Part shown: piece after piece, positions 1-10,079 of the stretch
Numbering within the stretch: the stretch's first letter is position 1
Layout of the letters: each line of letters begins with the position of its first letter
DNA from: Chromera velia
Taxonomy: Eukaryota > Sar > Chromeraceae
NCBI GenBank assembly: GCA_018398765.1
Contig: JAHBMJ010005863.1
Coordinates: 1-30,000, forward strand
DNA: 30,000 nucleotides
Direction of reading: 5' to 3'
Translations under genes and position numbers: made by a program
The notes under the pieces: model-generated
The model's input: the letters and a program-made list of their open reading frames with translations, nothing else
What the model was told of the DNA's origin: nothing
Database searches by the model: none

Positions 1-47
<47 letters not shown>
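1..47. repeat. (TC)n microsatellite at the window edge
   Basis: This is an uninterrupted TC dinucleotide run that starts at the first base, so its full length lies outside the window. Confidence 0.95.
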
Positions 48-50
<3 letters not shown>

Positions 51-210
51 CGCTCCCCGTGCTCAATGAAACTTCAGCCTGAGTGATCCCGTGGATGAAC
101 GCAGCGCCAAACGCAGCGCCAAAGCTGCCGCATTGGCGCGGCACATGTATGGATGCATTCAAACGAACTCGACCCCTGCCTGGATCCATGCAAATCTGCT
201 GCCTGCTTAC

Positions 211-438
211 CATACAGAGGGGCTCAATTGAGTCGTCGTTCTTGAACTTGAGGCAATACCCGTTCCCGTAATCGTAGTCGTACAGCAGGGGGCACCGGGG
301 AATCGCAGGGACCCTGAGTGTTGTTCTCTCTGGGGGGAGGTTCCTAGGCAGACGCTCCAGGAGGTCTTTCCACGCTCCCTTGGGAAGAGAGGAGACCGGA
401 AAAGGACGAGAAGTGGAGATGGAGGAAGAAACGACCAT
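211..438 (-). CDS. First exon of an unrecognised protein, gene continues off the left edge
   Basis: Read on the minus strand, an ATG at 438 opens 76 codons that end exactly at a GTAAGC donor (210-205). The start context is good, with A at -3 and G at +4. The peptide begins MVVSSSISTSRPFPVSSL, a Ser-rich start that could be part of a targeting sequence, though this is not provable here. It continues with GAWKDLLERLPRNLPPERTT and a Tyr-rich stretch LLYDYDYGNGYCLKFKNDD. Composition is protein-like and free of simple repeats. An acceptor-like CCCAAG at 381-379 means the exon could instead start at 378 with the ATG further upstream. I do not recognise the family. No convincing second exon is visible in 1-210, so the rest should lie to the left. 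Confidence 0.55.
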
Positions 439-1124
439 TGTTCGGGAAAGGAGGAGAAGCCCCGAAACAAACACACAAAGGAGGCTAGGAGATGTGGAGA
501 AGGGATGTAAAGACGCGTGTTCACAGGAACTGTACATCTTATATGGATTGCCAATTGTTGCACGTAAGCACTCTATGTCTCTCTGCATTCGTGCGAAGAA
601 GAGATAGGTCTCAGCGTCTGTGACAAGTCAGCGTCTCTTATCCTTTGGATGCAGATCGCGTTCAACGAGCTGGCATGCATGCATGGTCTCCAGTAGAATC
701 CAGTTACTATACAGCGTCGCGTCAAATCACGCATGCATGAGCACGTGCATGTGCGCAACAGATGCGCAACACACGCATGCGCAACACGTACAGAGCGACA
801 CTGTATAAAGAAGATGCGCAACACACACGGGCTGTTGCACGCGTATGTGCGTTCAGCTCGGTCAAGCTTTCGTCGATTTTCGAGCAGTATTGGGACGTAT
901 TTACGCCATTATTTGCCTGATCTGCACGCGGTTCAATGTACTGATGTCTGTCTTGTGCCTTCGCCTTGGGCAGAGAAGGGCCGAAGAGTACGCTTAACGC
1001 TGGAGCTCTGGTTTTCTTCCACGAGAGCCCGCCAAGGAAAGGGGGAGAAAGAAAGGAAAGAAAAACCGTATAGTCTCTCCTTGCGTACGTGTGTTGTAAC
1101 ACTGTTGTTGGAAAGTCCGGCTAT
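439..1124. other. Intergenic DNA between two divergent gene candidates
   Basis: This stretch separates the minus-strand exon at 438 from the tentative plus-strand gene. It has many TGCATGCA, CATGCATG and GCGCAACACAC motifs at about 670-830 and no ORF that looks coding in composition. It may hold the promoters of both genes. I see no clear TATA box. Confidence 0.4.
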
Positions 1125-2079
1125 ATGTCTGGCTCCCCAATTTCTGTTGCACAGTATCAGTCAGCTCTCATACGAAGCTTCGCATGTCAGTGGCGTCTGT
1201 CTTCATCAGCAACAACAGCAACAGCAGCATGGGTTGCGCTGCCTGTTTCCATGTTGTTTGGAAAAAGCTTACAGGCAGTTGCCTATTTGTACGTCAACTC
1301 GGGCTCCTCCGAAACCATCGCCCACCTGCCAACGAAAGCCCGCCAGGATGGCGAGGTAATGACAAAGCTTCCGATCATCCGTATGCTCTGGGCATTTCCT
1401 CACAATGTGATTCAGGTCTGTCTTTTTACATGTAGCGGCGCGGATTTTTGTCCATGAGTGTCTTTGACCAGCATGAACAGAAGAAGCGGCCGATGCATGA
1501 CCGAATGCCGGCTCCCATATCGGATCCCGTCTACATGCACGTGCACGCGGCTGGACGCTAGGCTGGACGACTTATATATGTACCTATGTGTGATCCCGTT
1601 TTCTGTCGTTGATACGTTAACATTTGCATGCAAATGACCTCGCTCGTATGTCTTCATTCATGTGATGACGTACTTTGTGTTGCTGTGTGAAGATATTGGA
1701 GGGTTCGCGGAAGTCTCATCAGTTTCTCTTTATTCTTGGTTGTTTGGCTCGGGCTGCACTGGGGAACCCACTCATTCATTCATTCATTCATTCTTTCTTT
1801 CTTTCTTTCATCTTTCACATATATTTTTGATTCTTTGGGTCGACCTTTATTGCAGCTCCCTTCAACAAAAAGAAGAGTGGCAGGAAAGAGGGCGAGGGAG
1901 ACACGCTTCCCTGTGTTCTGGGTCGGCTACCAGATCCAGGTCTGTCTGCCTCTCTCTCTCTGTCTCTCTCTCTCTCTCTCTATCTGTCTTTCTTCCTTCC
2001 TTCCTTCCTTCCTTCCTTTCCTTCTCTCCTTCCTTTCTTCCTGCCTTTCTTCCTGCCTTTCTTCCTTCCTTTCTTCCAT

Positions 2080-2123
<44 letters not shown>

Positions 2124-2226
2124 TCGTTCGTTCGTTCGTTCGTTCTTTCTTTCTTTCTTTCTTTCTGTCCCTTTCTTTCTTTCTTTCTTTCTTTCTTTCT
2201 GTCCCTTTCTTTCTTTCTTTCTGTCC

Positions 2227-2257
<31 letters not shown>

Positions 2258-3196
2258 TCCTTCTTTCTTCCTTTCTTTCTTTCTTTCTTTCTTTTCTTTT
2301 CTGTTTGTTTGTATGCCGGTTTCATTGTTGGTTTGCTTTTTCGTTTGATGGCGCATTTTCCCTCTTCGTCTTTTTCTCTCACTTCGTTGAATGGAGCCCT
2401 TTTCTCTCTTCGAATTGAAACAATAGCCTTTTTCTCTCACTTGGTTGAAAGAAGTCTCGCAGAGTTTGCTGTTTCATCTTTCACATATATTTTTGATTCT
2501 TTGTCTGAACCTTTATTGCAGCTCCCTTCAACAAAAATAAGAGTGGCAGGAAGGAGCGCGAGGGAGACGTACTTCCCTGTGTTCTGGGTCGGCAGGAACA
2601 GGAGGAATATCAACAACCTCCAATTGGAGAGCGGTGCAACGGTGTGAGGAGACGCGGTGCAACTCTACCTCGGGCCGCCGCGGTCTGTGAATCGGGTTTG
2701 ACAAAAACGCGCGGTCTGCAGCAATCAAAAATTTTAAACCGCACGATCCAGGTCTGTCTGTCTCCCTCTCTCTCTCTTTCAGGGCGTGCCGGAGGGGAGG
2801 GCGGGGGTTCTGTTCGGCTTTGTGCATGCCTCACTGTTTCTCTTCTTCAGTGCATCAGACAGATTGCTGACTTTTGTCTCTCCGCTAGTGAAGTGTGAGG
2901 CTCTTGCCTGGATGAACAAATGCATGCATCCCGTCTGCATATAATTATTTGAATTTTCTGCATTTGATTCCAAGTTCAACTCTCTGTGTGTGCACATGAT
3001 CCAGGAACGCCTGTGTTCGAGGATTCTCAGACTGGCAGGCACAGAAAGGAACGTGGAGGCCTGCACGGATCCCTTCCTCCTCTTCAGCAGCCTTCCGGGT
3101 CTCTCGAAGGTCCCCAAGGAGACTGTGACTCACTCGACGACGGGGACTCCCTCCTGTCGGGGGAGTTCTGAGGAAGGGGGGGCATATGAATGCTGA
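1125..3196 (+). CDS. Tentative multi-exon gene, unrecognised product
   Basis: Three segments join in phase 0. Segment A runs from 1125 (ATG, weak context) or from 1155 (after a CACAG acceptor) to 1415 and ends ..FPHNVIQ before GTCTGT. Segment B, 1856-1939, follows TTATTGCAG and reads LPSTKRRVAGKRARETRFPV then FWVGYQIQ, again ending before GTCTGT. Segment C, 3006-3196, follows GATCCAG, begins ERLCSRILRLAGTERN and ends in a TGA stop with strongly GC-rich third positions. AATAAA lies about 100 bases after the stop. Segment A has a hydrophobic part (AWVALPVSMLFGKSLQAVAY) that might be a membrane helix. An alternative donor at 1355 (GAG then GTAATG) would shorten A. A different frame of segment C, ending at 3171, is also open and acidic. 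I recognise no domain; the model is inference from splice signals and codon pattern. Confidence 0.35.
1809..1933 (+). repeat. Direct repeat copy 1 (acceptor plus exon B)
   Basis: The segment from TCATCTTTCACATATATTTT to GTTCTGGGTCGGC is repeated at 2475-2595 with a few substitutions. It covers a polypyrimidine acceptor and the candidate exon at 1856-1939. Confidence 0.85.
1940..2303 (+). repeat. Pyrimidine tract of CT, CTTC, CTTT and CGTT repeats
   Basis: About 360 bases are almost purely C and T on the plus strand, in blocks of CTCT, TTCC, TTTC, TTCG and TTTCTGTCCC. Long open frames across it (poly Ser/Phe/Leu on plus, Lys/Glu/Arg on minus) only reflect the tetranucleotide pattern. It lies between the two copies of the duplicated exon and would be intronic there. 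Confidence 0.95.
2475..2595 (+). repeat. Direct repeat copy 2 (acceptor plus exon B-like sequence)
   Basis: This matches 1809-1933. The peptide after the TTGCAG acceptor at 2521 reads LPSTKIRVAGRSARETYFPV then FWVG, against LPSTKRRVAGKRARETRFPV in copy 1. After GTCGGC it gains about 146 bases before the shared GATCCAG-GTCTGT end. Split as 2522-2641 and 2722-2751, with a GTGTGAGG donor and a CTGCAG acceptor, it would still be in phase 0 and end ..NRTIQ, so it may be an alternative exon rather than a dead copy. Confidence 0.8.
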
Positions 3197-3297
3197 ATGT
3201 ATGCCTGACGCTCTCTCTGACGCTTTTTCTCTAGCTCTTTTTGGCGCTTTCGATCTTTGACACTCAGACTTTGAAGTCTCTTTCTGATGTTGCACGT

Positions 3298-3303
3298 AAT
3301 AAA
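3298..3303 (+). terminator. AATAAA polyadenylation signal
   Basis: A canonical hexamer lies about 100 bases after the TGA at 3194-3196, where a plus-strand 3' UTR would end. A chance match in this base composition is possible. Confidence 0.35.
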
Positions 3304-3665
3304 TGGATTGACGACTGTTTCTCTCTCTGCTTTGAAAAACTATAAAAGTTAGCGAGTGTTGTAGTCAATTTTCTTTTACTAGTAGTAATACTATTGGTAG
3401 TGAAGTATTGAGTGAAGCTAGGAATGATTGTATTAAACCTAGTATTAAACTTTTGATACTTATTGTAATACAGATATTTTCAAATATATATATATATGTC
3501 GTTTGCGGGGGCGACCTCTATAAGACAAAACAGCGACAGTGCTCTAGAGCACCACTAAATCACTTATCACTTGATTGATTGATCTATTGACTAACTTAGA
3601 GCAAAAAAATGAAACCTAATGTTACCTAAAGACTATAAACCACTGACTGTTGAGTACATATAAAG
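3304..3665. other. AT-rich, repeat-poor patch
   Basis: The pyrimidine and purine microsatellites stop here and the sequence becomes AT-rich, with an (AT)n core at 3484-3498 and a perfect 14-bp palindrome GTGCTCTAGAGCAC at 3539-3552. A short direct repeat, GTATTAAAC, occurs near 3429 and 3443. No coding frame is seen. It could be an old insertion, but I found no clear ends. Confidence 0.5.
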
Positions 3666-3872
3666 ATGTATTACAATTCATTTAGTAAACGTGCTGTGGG
3701 GTTTCTTGTCTGGTCACGGAATGCAGCTTTCTTTACAGCAGAATATTGTCAAGCAGTCATGCAACTCGACTGTATGAATGCATGCATACGGGAATCGATC
3801 CACCAAGGAGCCCAATTAGCCGAGCCAGACAGACGGGAGGAACTGCGGTACCTGAAAAATAAAATAAAATGA
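3666..3872 (+). CDS. Small ORF, 68 residues, doubtful
   Basis: A true ATG opens 68 codons, beginning MYYNSFSKRAVGFLVW and ending ELRYLKNKIK. The composition is ordinary and not repeat-driven. Its last codons contain overlapping AATAAA hexamers, so the sequence may instead be a 3' end. There is no recognisable domain, and chance is a fair explanation. Confidence 0.15.
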   Translation: MYYNSFSKRAVGFLVWSRNAAFFTAEYCQAVMQLDCMNACIRESIHQGAQLAEPDRREELRYLKNKIK

Positions 3873-4036
3873 AAGCCTCAGGAGGGATGAAGGGAGGACC
3901 CCTACTTGACTGCCTCCTGCTTGCATGGAGGGAGTCGTTGAATGATCGGACTGGGAGGGACCGGGGGTTGTCTTGACTCCCCCGCCCCCCTGCTCAATCA
4001 GAGAGAGAGAGAAACACAAACCAATCTCACACACAC

Positions 4037-4071
<35 letters not shown>

Positions 4072-4086
4072 GAGGGATGCCCGTCT

Positions 4087-4123
<37 letters not shown>

Positions 4124-5501
4124 ACCCCCCATCCGTCCATCACCTCACTCGATCAATCGGTGCCGCTGTTGATTTTTTGTCTTTCATCTATGGTGTTCTT
4201 CCTTTCAAGCTGCATGGGCCTGTCCCTTTCTTCCTTCCTTTCTCTTTCTGGAAGAAAAAAAAAGGAAGAAAGGAAAAGAAAAGAGAAGAAACACACAAAA
4301 AGCAAAAATCCCCACTCCGTCGACTCCATACAGACAGAGGACGGTCGCTATTCCCTCGATCGTGAAGCTAGTCTGTCTGTCTCGCTTTTTGGTGCATGGA
4401 TCGACGCATGCATTTTTTGTCCGACTTTCTTTTTATCCCCCGTCTTCTTTTCGCTGTTCCTTCACAGCCAGCAAGCAAGGAAGGAAGGACGAAAGCACAG
4501 CACGGAAGGAGGCGGGCAATTAATTTGAAAAGAAATAAAAACCTCCGCCCACCAAACGAGAGAGAGAGTTGGTTGGATGGGAGGCAAAAAAGCAACGATT
4601 ATAAACGAAAAAGGAGAAAGAAAGAAAGAAAGAACGACTTAATTAATCCACTCGACTGCTCGGACTGCCTGGCCTGTCTTTTCTTGCGAAGCTTCTCGGG
4701 ATTTAAATTTTTTTTCTTGCAACACCTCTGTGTCCACATATCATGAAGCATGATCCGTATCACCCGCTTCTTTGTCTCTGTGTGCTTTGGACAGACTGAA
4801 AGACAGGCAGATAGACAGACAGGCAGGCAGAGGTAGCAAAACAAATGGATGAAAGATACCATGCAGACATACAGGACACATACATCTATTGAAATGTCTC
4901 TCCCTCCCTGATCCTATTCAGTTCCCTCCTGAGTCGCTTTCCTTTCTCCCTTCTTAATTTCGGAGCTCTGATTGCATGCATGCGCTCTAGTGACAAATCG
5001 GCTGTGTGCACTGCAGCTGCGTGCGCGGACTTCCCGGATCAATCTGCCGTATGTTTGTTGTTCGTTCGTTTGTTTGTTTCCTCGATCGTTTTTTGAGTTC
5101 AATGTCCGTAGATATGTTTGCTTGGGTTTGAGTGGCTGAGTGGGTAAGTCTTGATGAATTAATTATGTTACAACTACCTAACCATGCAGCTCAGGACGCA
5201 AGCACATGCAGACAAACAAAAGATGCACACACGCATGCATGCATGTATGTACACATGCAACAGCCCTCCCTGTAGGAGGGAGGATCGATGGAAGGAAGGG
5301 GAAATATTTACAATCAGGTAGGACAAGGGGGGGGGCGAAGAGCCAGGATTTGCATTTGCATGTCTGTATGTCGAAAAAGAAGGAGAAAAAAGAAAATGAT
5401 CACACGAACGAACAAAAACAAAACAAAGTCGACCTACCGACCGGGTCCTTTTTTTCTCTTCGCCCCGCGTTCAGGACTTTACACCCACCCACGTGTGACC
5501 C

Positions 5502-5535
<34 letters not shown>

Positions 5536-6315
5536 ATGGATACCCATAGAGAAAGCAAATATCTGGCCGTCTACTCGCATTAATTCTCGATAGGTAGGTA
5601 GATTTACTCACACATCCCATCCCATTCACCCATGGATGGACGGAAGGATGCAACCTTCGTCCCGTCCCACCGACTGACTGATCAAACAAACAAAGACCAC
5701 ACCCACCCACCCATCCAGGCAACCAATGCATGCATCCATCCATTCATCGGTCAATCCAGCCATTCCCCGGGAAAATTAATTTCCCTCAAACCAACAAGCA
5801 AACAGACTGGCAGGCGGGCAGGCAGGCAGGCAGGCAGGCAGGCAGAACCTTCATTCCCTTGATTTTCCCCCTTCCCTTCGATGGGACAGAAGGGGAAGAA
5901 AGAAAACACGGAACAAGAAAGAAAGAAAGACGCAGACACGAGCAAGTGAAGCTCCTTCATTCATTCCAGATAATCAACGAATCGATATGACACGACACAG
6001 CGCCCCTCTCCCTCCTCATCCTCCCGCCAGATCACGATAGGAAAAGAAAGGAAAGGGGGGGACAGAAACGAAAGAAGGAAAGAAGGAAGGAAGGAAGGGA
6101 GGGAGGCCTGTATAGTCTCAGAATGATCCTTCTGTTGCTGTATGTGTGAAAAAGTGGCCCACACAGCGGAAAGGTCGATCGAGGCACAAAGATTGGCACA
6201 AAGTGGACAACAATGTGCATATCTATGTTCGAACGAACGACTTCTCCTGTCCTTCTTCCCTCCCCGTTAAACTGTAACTGACTGATTTCCTTCTGCTGGC
6301 TGTTTGGTTCTCCAG
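3873..6315. repeat. Gene-free microsatellite region
   Basis: Main tracts are (CA)n 4028-4071, (CT)n 4091-4121, GAAA 4614-4634, CAGA 4796-4832, (GA)n 5503-5532, GGCA 5809-5845, and GAAG/GGAA near 6068-6106. Clusters of ATGCATGC occur near 4975, 5233 and 5727. No frame has convincing coding composition on either strand. Confidence 0.85.
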
Positions 6316-6478
6316 GAAGAAAGAGACGAGACGACAATCAAGGAAGGAAGGGAGGCAGAAGTGAGACAGCTGGAGGCACGCAGAGAGATGAATCGATCCT
6401 GCCGATCATTCTGCGTGGGGGGAGGAAAAAAGGCCTACGCTTGCTCGACTTTTTTGCGACATTGTTCACACGTATATC
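6316..6478 (+). CDS. Exon-like segment, unrecognised
   Basis: A TTCTCCAG acceptor (ending 6315) and a strong GTAAGTAC donor (from 6479) bound 163 bases that are open in one frame. It starts EERDETTIKEGREAEVRQLE and ends with a Cys-containing part, ACSTFLRHCSHVY. The first half could be helical. No neighbouring exons could be joined with confidence, so this may be chance pairing of splice-like signals. Confidence 0.2.
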
Positions 6479-7178
6479 GTAAGTACCTCTCTCCCCTTTT
6501 TCACTTGCCTTCCTATCCTGCCTGCCTGCCGGCCTTTTGCTTAAATGACAGAATTGCACTGACTGATACACACAAGCGGAGACGATTGTCTGCTTCAATT
6601 CTTGCGGTAGAACGAAATAGACACAGACAGCACAGGAAGATTCAATGGCCGACTCAAGTCAGTCAGCAACGCTACACCTCTTTGTCTGTCACCCATTGTC
6701 AACCAACTCAACCCGGTGCATGGGTGACTCCTGAAAAGCCCCCACAGGCAGGCAGGCAGGCAGGCAGGCAGGCCGTGTCGTCATTTCAGTGTGTCAGGTC
6801 AGAGCTGGGAGGAATGAAGTCGATCGAACGATCGTTGGAGGCTTACAGGATTCCGCCGGGCCATACCTCTCTCTCGGGAGGGAAGCAGAAACACAACAGA
6901 AAGGAAGGAAGGAAGGAATGTAGACATACATACGCGTAGACAGAAAGACAGACAGACAGAAAAGGGGGTTAGTTACCACCCGGAGAAGACACACAGAAGA
7001 GACACAGGAAGGAAAAGGAATCGAGAGAGAGTCTAGAGTTCTTCCGTCCTGCAGGGTTCCGTCAGCTTGCTGGTTGACTCGCTCGCTCGCCGAAGAAAGA
7101 AACATCAGCGAGTTGAAAAGGACGGAAGAGCTCAACATACAAAGGATGGCAAAAAAAGTGATACCCAAGCAAACAAGA

Positions 7179-7226
<48 letters not shown>

Positions 7227-8429
7227 ACGACGGCAATGCAGGGAATCGTCATCCCTCGATCGATCTGCGTCTGTCTGTCTGTCTGTCTCTCTGTCTCTGA
7301 ATCCTTCCCATCTGTCCATCCATCTGTCCGTGTCTCCGTCTGTCTACCCAACTTGTCTTCCCCTTGATCGAATTTTCTGCTGCATTAATTCATTCGCGCT
7401 TCTAGAAGCTTGTGTCCTCTCGTCTCATTTCAGCGCTGTTCTCGGAGAGCAACATGATCAATCAATCCATCCATCCATTGAGCCCTCCCTTGATGAATGA
7501 AGTACTCGGCCTGCCTACCTGCATGCATGTGCTCTGTTCTTCTACGGGACCGGGAGGCTGCCTGCCCAGTCGCTGAATTCCCTCCACCCAGCAGCAAAAA
7601 AAAAAAGAAAAAAACATCATCCAGCGATGCATGGATACAAAATGCATGATCGCATACAAATCAGCAAAAAGAAGAAGCAAGGCACGACGACCTGCATGCA
7701 TGCATGAGCACAACGGAAGGCAAACACCCCTGGCATCTTTCGCTTGTATCGATTTCTCTCTCTCTCTCGTTTTCGATCACATTTATCAGCAGTACGTCTT
7801 TTCTCTCCAATTGACAAGCCGCGAAGAGCTCTCTCTCTGTCTATGCACCGTTCATGGTCTCATGGAAGAAAAAAAGGAGGGGGAAGGGAACATCGAGGAA
7901 AACGAAAGACAGCATCGCAAGGAAAGGGGTGGGAAGGGACGTTCACAAGGGCGGGAAACGCTTGAGCTGCTCCTTGTTCCCCCCCCCCCTCTCTGTGCCT
8001 CTGCTTCATTTTCTCTCCCAGCCTGCAGGTCGGCTCTTTCTTGAGCATCGAATTCTCTCCACTCCCCCCAGCGGCAAAGTTCTTTCTCCTCACTCACTCA
8101 AAAAGAGAGAGCAAAAGTCAGGTCTCTTTTTGTCTCTCTCTCCATCTTCTGTTTTGTTTTTCTTTCCTTCTTTTTGCCGAAAATCCTTTTTCTTTCGGGG
8201 GGCTCCATCTGTCTCTCACTGCTTGCTCCCTCGACATGCCACAGGTTTTGTTTCCTTTCCTTCCGTCTCCTCCCATGCCAGCAGGCAGCTCTCTCTCGAT
8301 CTTAGATATCTCGCTGGTTCGCTTTTCATGCATCTCTCACATCTTCTCTCCCTCTCTCTCCCCGTCGAGTACACCCCATTTGCCTGCAGGCTGCTGGCGA
8401 GAGCATCCTCTTTCTCTCAGTGGGGCAGA

Positions 8430-8480
<51 letters not shown>

Positions 8481-9224
8481 TGAGAGAGACGCAGAGAGAA
8501 AAAGCTCTCTGGGAAAAAATGAGAAAGATATCAGGCAGCGATAATGAACGCTGTAACCTAGTCCTCATACGGGATTGCAATCCATGATTGATCAGTCAAA
8601 TCATCATTTCATCTCACCTCATCCGAATCAGAGAGGAAAAAAGGGAGAAATGAGCGACTCACAACGATGCATGTTCACTGACAGATAGGTGTTTCTTTGT
8701 TTGTTTGTTTCAGGGGGGAATTTCAACTGCTGCTTGCATGGGACCTTCCCTCCCTCCCTCCCTCTTCCGATCCCCTCCCTCCTCTCACTCCACAAGCAAG
8801 GGAGCGCGCCTTCCTTCCTTCCTTCCTTCTACATCTAGTTTCTTTCTTTCTTTCCATTTAATTCCGGCAGCAAGCGAATAAAAGAATGTATGGAAAGAAA
8901 GAAGAAAGGGACTCCTCCCCTCCTGTCATTCTTGTCTGCTTCTCCTTCTCTCTCTGTGTGTGTGTGTGTGTGTGTGCGCGCGCGCGCTCTCTCATCAATT
9001 GCTCATCAATCAATCAGCACTCAACAAATCAATCAATCAAGAAGTCATTCAGTCAGTCAATCAATGAATCAACGAACAAACAACGCACGCATCCGTCAAC
9101 ACAACAGCCAATCAACCGAGATCCTCGAGGGATGATTTTATTTGCTTCACCCACAAAAAAAAGACCGAGACAAAGAAGAAGGGCTGGGGGCCCCCGGGAG
9201 AGAGAGAGGGACACACAGAGAGAA

Positions 9225-9275
<51 letters not shown>

Positions 9276-9512
9276 ACATAGGATGCCCTCACTCACGCAC
9301 AACTCCTGCCTTCGCCACCAGCGAGAAACAAACAAAGAAACAAAGAAAGAAAGAACGAGAAAGTCAATGAATGAATAAATGAATGAATGAATGGCGAGAA
9401 AGAAAGAAAGAGAAACAGGACTTTCCAAACGAGAACACCTGTTTCGTTTCGTTCAATCCGGCACACGTGAACACAATTAGGAAGGAAGAAACGTGAGTCG
9501 AAACAAATCAGA

Positions 9513-9552
<40 letters not shown>

Positions 9553-10079
9553 GAACTTTGAACAAACGCATGAACAATTGCATGCATGTATGCATGGATG
9601 CACGCAGCAGGAGGGAGGGTCCCATACAATGCACCGATCGATCCATCGAGAGAGGGGGGGGGAAGTTCGGGAGTGAGTGAGTGAGTGAGCTTTGGTGTGC
9701 ACAACCTTCGTTCTTTCTTTTTCTTTTATTCTGCACACAACGCGGTTCCTTCCGTCCCTGCCGGCCTTGATTGACCTGCTGGGCTCACAAGGGAACGCAG
9801 AAATGAGTGAACGAACCAAGAATATTTTTCTTGCACCGATCCAAAGCTTCTTCTCTTGGATGCCTGCTGTTCTTTCTGTCTGCACAATTCATTCCTGCCT
9901 GCTGCCCTGATGCCTGCCGGCCGGCCTGCCAGTTTGCCTGAGGGAGGGAGGGAGTGAGGACCCCTCCCTCCCTGGAGGCCCTAGCTCCGAAATGAATGTC
10001 CCGCTTCTTCAGTTTCCTCACTTCCATTCCCGCCCTTTCCTTCCTTCCTGATGTATCAAATCAATATCACGCCTGGGCA
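6479..10079. repeat. Gene-free microsatellite region
   Basis: Main tracts are GGCA 6747-6773, (GA)n 7182-7223, CTGT 7269-7290, (GT)n 8431-8460 running straight into (GA)n 8461-8490, (GT)n then (GC)n 8955-8986, interrupted (GA)n 9199-9275, and (GA)n 9518-9549, plus AATC/TCAA repeats at 8994-9120. ORFs here are translations of these repeats. The end of the region is the 3' flank of the minus-strand RRM gene. Confidence 0.85.

Noticed and set aside
1862-2440. Long Lys/Glu/Arg-rich minus-strand ORF and Ser/Phe/Leu-rich plus ORFs
   Set aside because: They are translations of CTTT/CTTC microsatellites and have no non-repeat content that supports coding.
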